Made by a program: the position numbers and the translations under genes. From NCBI GenBank assembly GCA_002319885.1, contig DCFT01000183.1, positions 7,097 through 71,096 of the forward strand: DNA of 64,000 bases, written 5' to 3'. The stretch is from Bacteroidales bacterium UBA1797. GTDB lineage: Bacteria; Bacteroidota; Bacteroidia; Bacteroidales; VadinHA17. How positions within the stretch are numbered: position 1 is the first letter of the stretch; every line of letters starts with the position of its first letter. Positions 1 to 8,552 of this stretch are shown here, in pieces. The notes beneath the pieces were generated by a model. The model ran no database searches, had not been told where the DNA came from, and saw only the letters and a program-made list of their open reading frames with translations.

Positions 1-2357
1 TCGACTGGATTCCTGGTTGCAGCTCTCCAGCTCTGCCAGCTCACTGTCAATACGGCAATTAGTATAGCAGAAACACCCGCAAGAGCAAATATCCACCAGC
101 TTAATTCAGCCTTATATGCAAATCGTTTCTGCCAGTTCAACATTACAAAAAATGAAATGGGAATACCCATTATTAGAGATATGAATACCCATCTTAGAAA
201 ATCCTTATTCAACAGATAAATTACTTCACCTATTGTGGCTCCGTTAACTTTTCTTAACCCGATTTCTTTGGTTTTTCTGGCAATACTTATCAGCGCAATT
301 CCGAATAAACCCATTATTGCAAGGACTATTGAAAGAAGTGTAAAACTTCCTATTATTTTAGCCTGATTTCTCTCTGGTTCATAAAATGCCTTGATAGAAT
401 CAGTCAGATAATTTGCTGTAAATATTTCTTCGGGATCGATCTGGTAAATTACTTCTCTTAATTTTTTAATTACTTCTTTATCATTAACCCCATTTGTCTT
501 TATTGCGACCAGACTCATTTTAGCAGGGTTCTGTTGGACTATTACCATTGGTTGTATCAAAGTATGAAATGAGTGGGAATGAAAATCCTTAACAATACCT
601 TTGACATTAAAAACACCCAAATAAGTATCTCCTGCCTTTATTTTGTATTTACTGGCACTTGACTCGTTAAATAATACATCTACCCTCGGGGGTTGATACG
701 GGCCAAATGACAAACCTTCAATTACGTCTATTCCGAGAAGCTCTGTCATGCCTTGCCCCATTATCAAACCATCAAATTTCATTTTCTCTCCTTCTGGTGT
801 AGCTAATGTGACCGGTAGAGTATAATCAAACGGAGGAATAAATGATGAACCCGCAACTCTAATGACACCGGGAACTTTTTCCATTTCATTTTGGATAGTC
901 GGAAATCCAGCCTGTAGTTTTGGAGAGTTAAGGTAATACACCAAAATATTTTTAGGGTTTATTCCTTTAATATCAGTAATAGAATATCTGATCTGTTTTG
1001 TTACGATTAAAACGCTTACAACCAGAATTAAATAGATGCTGAAATGAAATACGAGAAAGGAGTAATCCCACCTTTTTGAACGAGATCTTTCACTTGATTT
1101 TCCTGATAGAAGAAGAATGGAGGGAATCTTTGATATTTTATGGCCGATCAACAAACCTGAAATTATCCCTGTAAATATTATTACAGCGGCAAGTAACAAC
1201 CACATAACAGGATTGGTGAATACTTCATTTGACAATGTGCTGTTCATGGTTTTGTCAATAAAGGTCATTCCTGAATCTATTACAAAGGTTGCAGGAATAA
1301 GACTAAAGATGGTGATAAGAAGTGATTCAATCAAAATCTGTTTCTGAAGAGAGTTCCGTGAAGCTCCAAGTACTTTCCTTGTTCCCAGTTCACGAAGTCT
1401 GTCGGATGTTGCAGCCCTTGTCAGGAAAATATAATTGATAACTGATATCAGCAGGATAAGGAAAGAGATAGCCCAGTAATATTTAAGTTCATTAGCATTG
1501 CCTGACCTAACAGAAGTCTGGAATCCAGTTAATCCGTTGGACCCCAGGTATATTTCATTTACAGGTTGAAGCATGAACTTGTCTTTTTTTGCATTCTCAT
1601 CCTTTTTAAGTTCCTGGTATTTTCCCATTTTTGAAGCTAACGCCCCTTTGTCAGAGTTCTTATCAAGAACCACATATGAAAAAAACAGGGAATTGTTCCA
1701 GTTCAGAGCAGTAGAAATGCCAGCGCCAAATTCACCCAGCTGAGTCTGAAAATTGGCGAATAGCTTTTCTGATAGCTTTAGATTTGCTATGAAGTCCGGA
1801 AATAAAGTAGAATTGGACGGGAAGTCTCTATAGATACCACATATGGTAAGCTTTAGGAGTTCATTAGGATTTAACTTTAGTTTCAGAATTGCTCCGATAG
1901 GAGAGTTTTTACCAAAATATTTTAATGCTGTTTTTTCCGAAATAGCTACCTCTGTCTGACTGATTGCCGGTGTACCTGCAATTAATTTAACACCAAGGAT
2001 CTTATATATTGAAGTATCTGAAAAGCCGAAATTCTGTTCAAAAGTCATTTCTCCCTTCTCTTTCCCGACAGCTACATTATAACCCTGGCAAAACCTGAAA
2101 AAATTATTTACCTCAGGGAAATCTTTTTTCATTTCTTCAACTAACGGGAAAGGTGTATTATATGATTGACCCGATATTATCCTGTAGACATTGCGATAAC
2201 CAGGAATGAATCTGTCAAAAGAATTTTCATGAACAATTAAAGCCATTAAAAGTATTATGCTACCAAGTCCGATTCCAAGGCCCAGGATACTTATTGTTGA
2301 TTGTACCTTATTTCGCAAGATGTTCCTTACTGCAATTTTAAGATCTGAGGTTATCAT
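1..2357 (-). CDS. FtsX/MacB-type ABC transporter permease, 3' end cut by window edge
   Basis: Large permease of the macrolide-exporter/FtsX superfamily, acting in the inner membrane as the membrane part of an ABC system that works on the cell envelope. About 785 codons are visible. The N-terminus begins MITSDLKIAVRNI and is followed by a hydrophobic segment at about residues 20-43 (a glycine- and isoleucine-rich helix), then a MacB-like periplasmic domain. Further membrane segments follow in the middle and near the C-terminus. The last readable residues are RNPV plus a partial codon, matching the NPVEALRYE ending usual in this family, so only about five to eight residues are missing. The ATG at 2357 is the first start after the divergent intergenic region. 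The ATPase partner is not in view. The response regulator and kinase on the other strand are likely its regulators, an inference from position only. Confidence 0.85.
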   Translation of the reverse strand, partial: MITSDLKIAVRNILRNKVQSTISILGLGIGLGSIILLMALIVHENSFDRFIPGYRNVYRIISGQSYNTPFPLVEEMKKDFPEVNNFFRFCQGYNVAVGKEKGEMTFEQNFGFSDTSIYKILGVKLIAGTPAISQTEVAISEKTALKYFGKNSPIGAILKLKLNPNELLKLTICGIYRDFPSNSTLFPDFIANLKLSEKLFANFQTQLGEFGAGISTALNWNNSLFFSYVVLDKNSDKGALASKMGKYQELKKDENAKKDKFMLQPVNEIYLGSNGLTGFQTSVRSGNANELKYYWAISFLILLISVINYIFLTRAATSDRLRELGTRKVLGASRNSLQKQILIESLLITIFSLIPATFVIDSGMTFIDKTMNSTLSNEVFTNPVMWLLLAAVIIFTGIISGLLIGHKISKIPSILLLSGKSSERSRSKRWDYSFLVFHFSIYLILVVSVLIVTKQIRYSITDIKGINPKNILVYYLNSPKLQAGFPTIQNEMEKVPGVIRVAGSSFIPPFDYTLPVTLATPEGEKMKFDGLIMGQGMTELLGIDVIEGLSFGPYQPPRVDVLFNESSASKYKIKAGDTYLGVFNVKGIVKDFHSHSFHTLIQPMVIVQQNPAKMSLVAIKTNGVNDKEVIKKLREVIYQIDPEEIFTANYLTDSIKAFYEPERNQAKIIGSFTLLSIVLAIMGLFGIALISIARKTKEIGLRKVNGATIGEVIYLLNKDFLRWVFISLIMGIPISFFVMLNWQKRFAYKAELSWWIFALAGVSAILIAVLTVSWQSWRAATRNPV

Positions 2358-2464
2358 AGTATTGAGTTCATTCTTTAATAACTATTACCATAATGATGCC
2401 AATCTTGTAATTTGCTAATATATAGCGTAGTAAAATTAATAATGGATTAGAATTGTAAAAATAC

Positions 2465-2497
2465 TTTACGATAAACCGTAAAAATATTTTACGGTTT
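2465..2497. promoter_or_regulatory. Three copies of TTTACGGTTT-like element, candidate operator
   Basis: The 241-bp divergent intergenic region holds a direct copy (TTTACGATAA, 2465-2474), an inverted copy (AAACCGTAAA, 2473-2482) and a direct copy (TTTACGGTTT, 2488-2497). The last two form a near-perfect 25-bp palindrome at 2473-2497. The site lies between the permease start at 2357 and the regulator start at 2599. I see no TAnnTTTG promoter element and no GG-N10-GC sigma-54 element for either gene here, so an operator or activator site is the simplest reading. A hairpin in the regulator's leader is possible. Confidence 0.5.
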
Positions 2498-2598
2498 GTT
2501 GACTTTTGATTTTGATTGAAATACCTTTACATTCTAAACTTCTTCTCCCACAGAAAGGGAGCGAAAAAGCTGGAGTAAAATTATTGATATCAAACCAT

Positions 2599-3966
2599 AT
2601 GCAAAATCAGAAAGGAAATATTCTGGTAATTGACGACAATAAAAGTATCCTCAGCGCTCTGGAAATATTACTTATGCCTGAATTCCATGAGGTTACTTTG
2701 CTTTATAATCCCAACCAGATCCTTGGTGAGCTGGCTAAAAAGGATTATAATCTTGTTATCCTTGATATGAATTTCAAGGCTGGTGTCAATACAGGTAATG
2801 AAGGTATCTACTGGCTTGAACGAATAAAAGAAGCCAAACCGGAAATATCAGTTGTTATGATAACTGCTTATGGAGATATCGATACTGCAGTAAAAGCGCT
2901 GAAAGCAGGAGCCTCCGATTTCATTTTAAAGCCCTGGGACAATGAAAAATTGCTAGCCACTTTAAAACTTGCCATTCAGCTTAATCTTTCGAAAAAGGAG
3001 GTAAGCCATTTGAAAGAAAGGGAAACCGGACTTAAGAATGAAATCAACCGTGATCAGCGGTTTATTATTGGTTCTTCACCGCAGATTATGAGTGTTCTCA
3101 ACATGGTAAGGAAGGTAGCAAAGACCGATGCAAATGTGCTTATTACAGGCGAAAATGGAACCGGGAAGGAATTGGTTGCACAGGAACTTCATCGTCTTTC
3201 AGCCAGATCAAGGGAGGTACTCGTGAGTGTTGATATGGGAGCATTAAGTGAGAGTCTTTTTGAAAGTGAGTTATTCGGTCATGTTAAAGGCTCTTTTACC
3301 GATGCACATGAGAACAGACAGGGAAAATTTGAAATTGCAGATAAGGGTACTCTGTTCCTCGATGAGATAGGGAACCTCTCGTTTCATTTGCAGGCTAAAC
3401 TTCTGGCGGTGATTGAGAACCGTCAGTTTTCACGGATTGGATCAAATCAACTCATTCCCACAGATATACGCCTTATCTGTGCAACCAACAGAAATCTTGA
3501 AAACATGGTTCATGAGGGCCTGTTCAGGGAAGATCTTCTTTACCGGATAAACACTATACAGATTGAACTACCGCCTCTCAGGGAACGAGGTAATGATATC
3601 TTAGTTCTTGCTGAATTCTTCCTGAAAAAATATTCATATAAATATAATAAGCCGAACCTTAAAATTAACCAGCAGGCGCACGATAAATTAATGAAGTATT
3701 CCTGGCCCGGAAATATACGTGAACTCCAGCACACAATTGAAAAAGCTGTAATATTAAGTGAATCAGTAATTTTAAAACCCGATGATTTATATCTGAAGCA
3801 CACTGGTTCTATCAACAATCCCAACTCATTCTCCACACTTCAGGAAATGGAAAGGAGAATGATTCAACAAGCTCTTGAGAATAATAATGGAAACTTCACT
3901 GCAGCAGCTGATCAGCTTGGAATAACCAGGCAAACTCTTTATAACAGATTTAAAAAGCCTGGATGA
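2599..3966 (+). CDS. Sigma-54-dependent response regulator, NtrC family
   Basis: Enhancer-binding response regulator of 455 residues. The receiver domain (about 1-125) has the acidic pair IDD near the start, phospho-acceptor Asp56 in VILDMNF and the lysine in LKPWD. The AAA+ domain has Walker A GENGTGKE at about 184-191, the Walker B-like LFLDEIG, and the arginine-rich LPPLRERGNDI. A Fis-type helix-turn-helix closes the protein (TAAADQLGITRQTLYNRF). The sigma-54 contact loop reads GSFTDA (about 231-236) instead of GAFTGA; the central F and T are kept. The reading frame extends upstream to a TTG at 2506, but the homology begins at the ATG at 2599 (MQNQKGNILVIDD), so I use that start. The kinase overlaps the stop in an ATGA arrangement, so the two are one operon. 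Confidence 0.9.
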   Translation: MQNQKGNILVIDDNKSILSALEILLMPEFHEVTLLYNPNQILGELAKKDYNLVILDMNFKAGVNTGNEGIYWLERIKEAKPEISVVMITAYGDIDTAVKALKAGASDFILKPWDNEKLLATLKLAIQLNLSKKEVSHLKERETGLKNEINRDQRFIIGSSPQIMSVLNMVRKVAKTDANVLITGENGTGKELVAQELHRLSARSREVLVSVDMGALSESLFESELFGHVKGSFTDAHENRQGKFEIADKGTLFLDEIGNLSFHLQAKLLAVIENRQFSRIGSNQLIPTDIRLICATNRNLENMVHEGLFREDLLYRINTIQIELPPLRERGNDILVLAEFFLKKYSYKYNKPNLKINQQAHDKLMKYSWPGNIRELQHTIEKAVILSESVILKPDDLYLKHTGSINNPNSFSTLQEMERRMIQQALENNNGNFTAAADQLGITRQTLYNRFKKPG

Positions 3967-5318
3967 TGTTCAGCAAAAACCTATACTTCAATATTATAAT
4001 ACGAGTCTTATTAATTGTAATCAGTTCAGCGGTTCTTGTATTCTTTCTGGTTATTGATCATTCATTACGTTTTTCGATAATCTTTTTTTTAATACTACTC
4101 TTTCTTACAATCAATATTATATCTTATCTGAACAGTACAAATAAAAAAATCAGGTTTTTCTTCGATTCAGTAAGGAATGATGATTCTAACCTCACTTTTC
4201 CGGTTGAAACGGGTAACGTCGCTCTTAATGAGTTGTCAAAAAGCATGAACAGGGTGAACCAGCAAATTCAGTTGTTGAAAATTGAAAACAGGCAGCAGGA
4301 ACAATATTTCAGAACATTACTTGAACATCTGGCTACCGGAATTATTACTTATAATGATAAAGGCTTTATACTTCATGCCAATTCATCGGCAAAAAAGCTG
4401 CTTTCAATGGATGTTCTTACCCATCTGCAGCAGATTAAACGTAAAGACCAGAAACTTTATCAGACAATTACGACAATAAGGCCTTTTGAACGACGACTGA
4501 TTGCAACTAATACTGAAGTTGGTGAAATACAACTTTCACTTAAAGCCACATCTTTTAAGACAAAAGAAAATGAACTTGTAATTCTTTCAATACAGGATAT
4601 CAAAAATGAACTTGACGAAAAAGAGATCGAATCGTGGATGAAACTGATCAGGGTATTAATGCATGAGATTATGAACTCCATTACGCCAATAACTTCGCTC
4701 TCGGAGAGTCTTTATAGCATCTATAGTGCGGGAGGCAAGCCTGTTAATCCTGGCCAACTTAATCCAAAGACTATTGCCACAACACTGCAGGGCCTTAATG
4801 TTATCAAAGAACAGGGCAGGGGACTTATGTCGTTTGTAGAATCGTACAGGAAGTTGACCCGGGTACCGGAACCTGAAAAAAAACTATTTAAAGCAGCTGA
4901 TCTGATGAGCCGTGTGCAGGTGCTTTATAATTCCCTTGAAAATAGTGAGAAAGTTAATTTGACAGTATCGATTAAAAACCCTGATCTTGTTTTTTTCGCA
5001 GATCAGAATCTGATTTCACAAGTTCTGATAAACCTGGTGAAAAATGCTATTGAGGCCAATGAAAATAATAGTGAAGGCACTATAAGGATTATTGCTAATG
5101 AAGGTACTGATAACCATCATGAAATCTGTGTAATTGATAATGGTCCTGGAATCCCGGAGGAAAACATAGATGAGATATTTGTTCCTTTTTTTACTACCCG
5201 TCAGAACGGTTCCGGTATAGGGCTGAGCATTTCACGACAAATAATGAGGGTACATGGGGGAAACCTGAAAGTAAGATCAGTACCTGACAAGGAAACAGTC
5301 TTTTGTCTGAGTTTCTAA
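3963..5318 (+). CDS. Sensor histidine kinase, NtrY-like
   Basis: Membrane-bound histidine kinase of 451 residues, cognate to the preceding regulator. Two hydrophobic segments lie in the first 60 residues (about 8-30 and 34-55). A HAMP-like linker and a PAS domain (about 110-215, YFRTLLEHLATGI...) follow. The phospho-acceptor box is LMHEIMNSITPI with His234, close to the NtrY pattern HEIKNPLTPI. The ATPase domain shows the N box INLVKNAIEAN, the G1 box DNGPGIP and the G2 box GSGIGLSI. The start codon ATG overlaps the regulator stop by four bases, which suggests translational coupling. The 3' end overlaps the convergent permease gene by four bases. The signal sensed is unknown; envelope stress linked to the neighbouring ABC permease is a guess. 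Confidence 0.9.
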   Translation: MMFSKNLYFNIIIRVLLIVISSAVLVFFLVIDHSLRFSIIFFLILLFLTINIISYLNSTNKKIRFFFDSVRNDDSNLTFPVETGNVALNELSKSMNRVNQQIQLLKIENRQQEQYFRTLLEHLATGIITYNDKGFILHANSSAKKLLSMDVLTHLQQIKRKDQKLYQTITTIRPFERRLIATNTEVGEIQLSLKATSFKTKENELVILSIQDIKNELDEKEIESWMKLIRVLMHEIMNSITPITSLSESLYSIYSAGGKPVNPGQLNPKTIATTLQGLNVIKEQGRGLMSFVESYRKLTRVPEPEKKLFKAADLMSRVQVLYNSLENSEKVNLTVSIKNPDLVFFADQNLISQVLINLVKNAIEANENNSEGTIRIIANEGTDNHHEICVIDNGPGIPEENIDEIFVPFFTTRQNGSGIGLSISRQIMRVHGGNLKVRSVPDKETVFCLSF

Positions 5319-6559
5319 TCGTATCTTATTGCTTTTACCGGAGAAATTCTGCTGATTAACTGTGAGGGAACTAAAAGCATAATAATTATGGCAGCCATTG
5401 TCCCTGCATTTAATAATAATATATTGGATAACTGGAGATTAACAGGTACTGTTTTAATATAATAAGAGGAAGCATCGAGTGTAATAAAACCGGTTTTAAG
5501 CTGGAAATATGCAAGTCCTATACCAATAAGATTACCCCAGAATAATCCCTTTGCTATAAGATATGCAGCCTGGTAAAGAAACATCCTGCGTATTGTAAAA
5601 TCCTCAGCGCCAAGTGATTTCAGAACACCAATCATATTGGTTTTTTCAAGAATGAGTATAAGCAATCCAGAGATCATATTAAATCCTGCAACAATAAGCA
5701 TTAATAATATTATGATAATAACATTGATATCCTGAAAATTAAGCCAGTCGAAGATCTGTGGATATCGTATCCTGATATTGGTTACTTTGAATTTGGTCTC
5801 CTGTTCTGTTATCTTATATCCTATTGCGTCTCTGACAGCTGCGGTCATTTCATCAAGTTTGCTGAAATCTTTTATAAATATCTCAAATCCGCTCACCTGG
5901 TGATCGTTCCACCCGTTTAACCGTTGAATATGACCGATATCGCAGAAAACATACATTTTGTCAAATTCCTCCAGGCTTGTCTCATAAATTCCACTGATAG
6001 TGAATTTTCGCATTCGTGGCGGATCCTGAATAAAGAGCATTACAAATGAATCTCCTGTTTTTAACCTGAGCATATCGGAGATTCTTTTTGAAATTATAAC
6101 CTTATTAGTTAGTCCGGTGTCGGTTACAGTAAATACTGAACCATCTACCATATTGCTTTTAAAGTAATTCCAGTCAAAATCACTGCCAATCCCTTTAAGC
6201 ACAACTCCCTGGATATCCTCATCGGTTCTTATGATTCCTGCCTTGGTTGCAAAAACCTGGATATGAGAAATTCCTGGTATCTCCTTTATTTTTGAAAGGA
6301 ATCTCTGGGTGTCACTTATCGGGGTTGTTTCGAATGAGATATTTGAGTCGAAATTCATAATCTGAATATGAGATCCAAACCCAACTACCTTTTCCCTTAT
6401 CTGTTGTTTAAAGCCGGTCAGTATTGCAACTGCCAGAATCATAACTGCAAGCCCCATCGCAATGCCTACTATTGCAATTACATTTATCGGACGCGAGAAT
6501 GATGTGCCTTCACGTCTTCCTTTTATGAGCCTCTGTGCTATGAAATATGGTAAATTCAT
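5315..6559 (-). CDS. LolC/LolE-type lipoprotein-releasing ABC permease
   Basis: Inner-membrane permease of 414 residues in the LolC/LolE group of FtsX proteins, which release outer-membrane lipoproteins from the inner membrane with the ATPase LolD. It begins MNLPYFIAQRLIKGRREG, with the first membrane helix at about residues 24-48 (NVIAIVGIAMGLAVMILAVA). A periplasmic domain of about 220 residues follows, then three C-terminal helices (about 280-305, 325-350, 378-400) and the ending SPVKAIRYD. The length fits the family. A LolD-like ATPase is encoded far away at 61508-62167, so ATPase and permease are not in one operon. The start is supported by a TAnnTTTG promoter element 17 bases upstream. 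Confidence 0.85.
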   Translation of the reverse strand: MNLPYFIAQRLIKGRREGTSFSRPINVIAIVGIAMGLAVMILAVAILTGFKQQIREKVVGFGSHIQIMNFDSNISFETTPISDTQRFLSKIKEIPGISHIQVFATKAGIIRTDEDIQGVVLKGIGSDFDWNYFKSNMVDGSVFTVTDTGLTNKVIISKRISDMLRLKTGDSFVMLFIQDPPRMRKFTISGIYETSLEEFDKMYVFCDIGHIQRLNGWNDHQVSGFEIFIKDFSKLDEMTAAVRDAIGYKITEQETKFKVTNIRIRYPQIFDWLNFQDINVIIIILLMLIVAGFNMISGLLILILEKTNMIGVLKSLGAEDFTIRRMFLYQAAYLIAKGLFWGNLIGIGLAYFQLKTGFITLDASSYYIKTVPVNLQLSNILLLNAGTMAAIIIMLLVPSQLISRISPVKAIRYD

Positions 6560-6575
6560 TTTTCTGCTGAATCAG

Positions 6576-6583
6576 CAAAATTA
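6576..6583 (-). promoter_or_regulatory. Bacteroidota -7 element TAATTTTG before the LolC/E permease
   Basis: On the minus strand this reads TAATTTTG, a perfect match to TAnnTTTG, placed 17 bases before the permease start codon at 6559. The predicted leader is therefore very short. Confidence 0.5.
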
Positions 6584-6630
6584 AGAAATTTGGCCTATAT
6601 TTTTCTTTTAGTTGATTTAAATGAAGAAAT

Positions 6631-6730
6631 AACCACAAAGGTCACAAAGGTTTCCACAAAGGTCACAAAGAAATTTAATTCATAATTATAACTTTGTGTT
6701 CTTTGTGCCTGCTTAGTGTACTTTGTGGTT
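6631..6730. repeat. Palindromic intergenic repeat, copy A (AACCACAAAG ends)
   Basis: A 100-bp element whose ends, AACCACAAAG and CTTTGTGGTT, are perfect 10-bp inverted repeats. Inside, short ACAAAGG and CTTTGTG words are reiterated on both arms, so the whole element can fold back. A second copy with the same ends lies at 8074-8182, on the other side of namZ. It has no coding capacity and resembles a MITE or REP-like element. The namZ frame extends upstream into this repeat through a TTG, but that start is not credible. Confidence 0.75.
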
Positions 6731-6782
6731 AATATTGGGTTATTTATCACAAATATTAGATATACAAAAGATTAGCAAACTA

Positions 6783-7955
6783 ATGAAAAGGCTTTTTTTT
6801 GAATTTATTATAATGTCATTTACTGTACTATTTTCTATGAGTAGTGACGCTCATAAAGCTGTTATTCCGGGAGCAAATCAAATTGAACTCTATCGAAGCA
6901 TTATAGAAGGTAAATCGGTTGCTGTTGTCGCGAACCAGACTTCCATGATAGGAAGGACTCATCTTGTTGATTATCTGATAAGTATTGGCATTAATATTAA
7001 AGAAATATTCGCACCGGAACATGGATTCAGAAATTTAGCAGACGCTGGCGAGACAATTGAAAACGGGAAAGACACCGAAACGGGCATACCTGTAATCAGT
7101 CTTTACGGATCGCACTTAAAACCAACTTCCGGGGATCTGACAGGAATTGATGTCGTTATCTTCGATATTCAGGATGTAGGTGCTCGTTTTTATACCTATA
7201 TTTCAACCCTGCATTATCTTCTTGAATCCTGTGCAGAAAACCATGTTAAGTGCCTAGTACTTGACAGACCCGATCCTAATGGATTTTATTTTGATGGGAA
7301 TATCCCCGATACGGCATACAGATCATTTGTAGGATTAGATCCGGTACCTGTGGTCCATGGTATGACTGTAGGAGAATATGCAAAAATGATAAACGGAGAA
7401 GGGTGGTTAAAGAATGAGGTAAAATGTGATCTTATTGTCATAAAATGCAAAAATTACACTCATCAGACCCTTTATGAATTACCCGTCAGACCATCACCTA
7501 ATCTTCCAAACCAGACATCAGTATATCTCTACCCATCCATCTGTTTTTTTGAAGGCACAGCTATTTCCTTAGGAAGGGGTACATCATTTCCGTTTCAGGT
7601 GTTTGGAAGTCCGGATTTTCCGCACAGGGGCTTTAGCTTTATTCCCGAAAGCGTTCCTGGCGCAAAAGATCCGCCACTATTAGGGAAAAGATGTTTTGGA
7701 ACCGATCTGAGAGATGCAATGGATAAGAAACTCGTACCCAGGCCTGAACTTAATCTTGACTGGCTTATCGTGGCTTATAATGATTTTCCGCAGAAAGATA
7801 AGTTTTTTACATCTTATTTTGATGTTCTTGCCGGAGGTCCACTTTTAAGAGAACAAATACAGAAGGGGATGACTGCTAAACAAATAAGGGAAACATGGAA
7901 AGAGGGGCTTAAAAAATTCTCGAAAATAAGAGAGAAGTATTTGTTGTATAAATGA
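6783..7955 (+). CDS. namZ: DUF1343 protein, NamZ-like exo-beta-N-acetylmuramidase
   Basis: Exported protein of 390 residues in the DUF1343/NamZ family, whose characterised members remove N-acetylmuramic acid from the non-reducing ends of peptidoglycan fragments. The ATG at 6783 gives a signal peptide (MKRLFFEFIIMSFTVLFSM, then a small-residue region). Family hallmarks are VVANQTSM, EHGFRN, VVIFDIQDVGARFYTY, LDRPDPNG, VVHGMTVGEYAKMIN, RPSPNLPN and the late GTSFPFQVFGSPDFP. The length is normal for the family. It stands alone between two copies of the same palindromic repeat, 52 bases after copy A. A role in cell-wall recycling is inferred from the family. The assignment to DUF1343 is firm; the enzymatic activity follows from the family. 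Confidence 0.88.
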   Translation: MKRLFFEFIIMSFTVLFSMSSDAHKAVIPGANQIELYRSIIEGKSVAVVANQTSMIGRTHLVDYLISIGINIKEIFAPEHGFRNLADAGETIENGKDTETGIPVISLYGSHLKPTSGDLTGIDVVIFDIQDVGARFYTYISTLHYLLESCAENHVKCLVLDRPDPNGFYFDGNIPDTAYRSFVGLDPVPVVHGMTVGEYAKMINGEGWLKNEVKCDLIVIKCKNYTHQTLYELPVRPSPNLPNQTSVYLYPSICFFEGTAISLGRGTSFPFQVFGSPDFPHRGFSFIPESVPGAKDPPLLGKRCFGTDLRDAMDKKLVPRPELNLDWLIVAYNDFPQKDKFFTSYFDVLAGGPLLREQIQKGMTAKQIRETWKEGLKKFSKIREKYLLYK

Positions 7956-8049
7956 ATAGCATCAAAATGGATAAGTCTTCATCTTTCGTCTTAAGAGTGG
8001 TTATTTATCAGTTTATAAGATTAACCTATTCATTAAAGGAAATAATTAA

Positions 8050-8213
8050 GGGACCGCTGAAAAAGTCTTTTTTAACCACAAAGAGCACAAAGAAAGCTCA
8101 AAGCACACAAAGAGAAAATAATGTATTTCATTCCAATAGCTCCCAAGAGCTATCGGAACGGAACTTTGTGACCTTTGTGGTTAATGGATTTCAATTTTTT
8201 CAACAGCCCCTGT
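8050..8213. repeat. Palindromic intergenic repeat, copy B, with extra outer arms
   Basis: The core at 8074-8182 again starts AACCACAAAG and ends CTTTGTGGTT, as in copy A. It is framed by an imperfect outer inverted repeat, GGACCGCTGAAAAAG near 8051 and its counterpart TTTTTTCAACAGCCCC ending at 8210. Near the centre (about 8133-8156) is a small separate hairpin, ATAGCTC-CCAAG-AGCTAT. A short open frame of 87 codons runs through the repeat from 7952; I treat it as non-coding. The element fills the 273-base gap between convergent namZ and the DUF4907 gene. Confidence 0.7.
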
Positions 8214-8228
8214 AATATCAATAATTAT

Positions 8229-8552
8229 TTAATTCGTGTTTTTAATTATAGATGTCAGTTCTTCAATTTTAATAGTAGGTTGTTGTTTGTTCCTGAGTTT
8301 TTTCACAACCAACAACCCGGTCTTCTTTGCTGCTCTTTTGTTCTGAAAAGCTATCTTGCCTTCCACAGCAGGCATATAGGGTTGATGGATGAGAACTTTA
8401 CTTCTATACTTAATATCATAGCCCCAACCCTGTCCACTCTTAAACAGATTAACCGAGAAAGGATAAGATCTGAAATTTATAACAATTCCTGATGCAACCA
8501 GGATTAATAAGATGGCAATCCCCGAAAGAATCTTCCTCTTCTTATTTATCAT
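8229..8552 (-). CDS. DUF4907 family membrane-anchored protein
   Basis: Small protein of 107 residues in the DUF4907 family, of unknown function. The ATG at 8552 gives an N-terminal membrane anchor or uncleaved signal (ILSGIAILLILVASGIVI, about residues 8-25) and an exported domain. The family core is clear: GWGYDIKYRSKVLIHQPYMP, AVEGKIAF, a lysine-rich stretch ending TGLLVVKKL, and the closing IEELTSI. The start codon lies inside the last 11 bases of the kelch gene, so the two are almost certainly co-translated. A longer start at 8597 would overlap the kelch gene further and spoil the signal sequence. A role linked to the kelch lipoprotein is inferred from this coupling. Confidence 0.8.
   Translation of the reverse strand: MINKKRKILSGIAILLILVASGIVINFRSYPFSVNLFKSGQGWGYDIKYRSKVLIHQPYMPAVEGKIAFQNKRAAKKTGLLVVKKLRNKQQPTIKIEELTSIIKNTN

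Noticed and set aside
1117..1347. Plus-strand open frame of 76 codons
   Set aside because: It is antisense to the FtsX permease and has no ribosome site or recognisable domain.
2506..2598. N-terminal extension of the NtrC-type regulator from a TTG
   Set aside because: The receiver-domain homology begins at the ATG at 2599; the 31 extra residues are not conserved in type.
6723..6782. Upstream TTG start of namZ
   Set aside because: It begins inside the palindromic repeat and would bury the signal peptide.
7952..8215. Open frame of 87 codons after namZ
   Set aside because: It runs through the palindromic repeat, its residues are translations of the repeat words, and it overlaps the namZ stop; there is no domain or signal.
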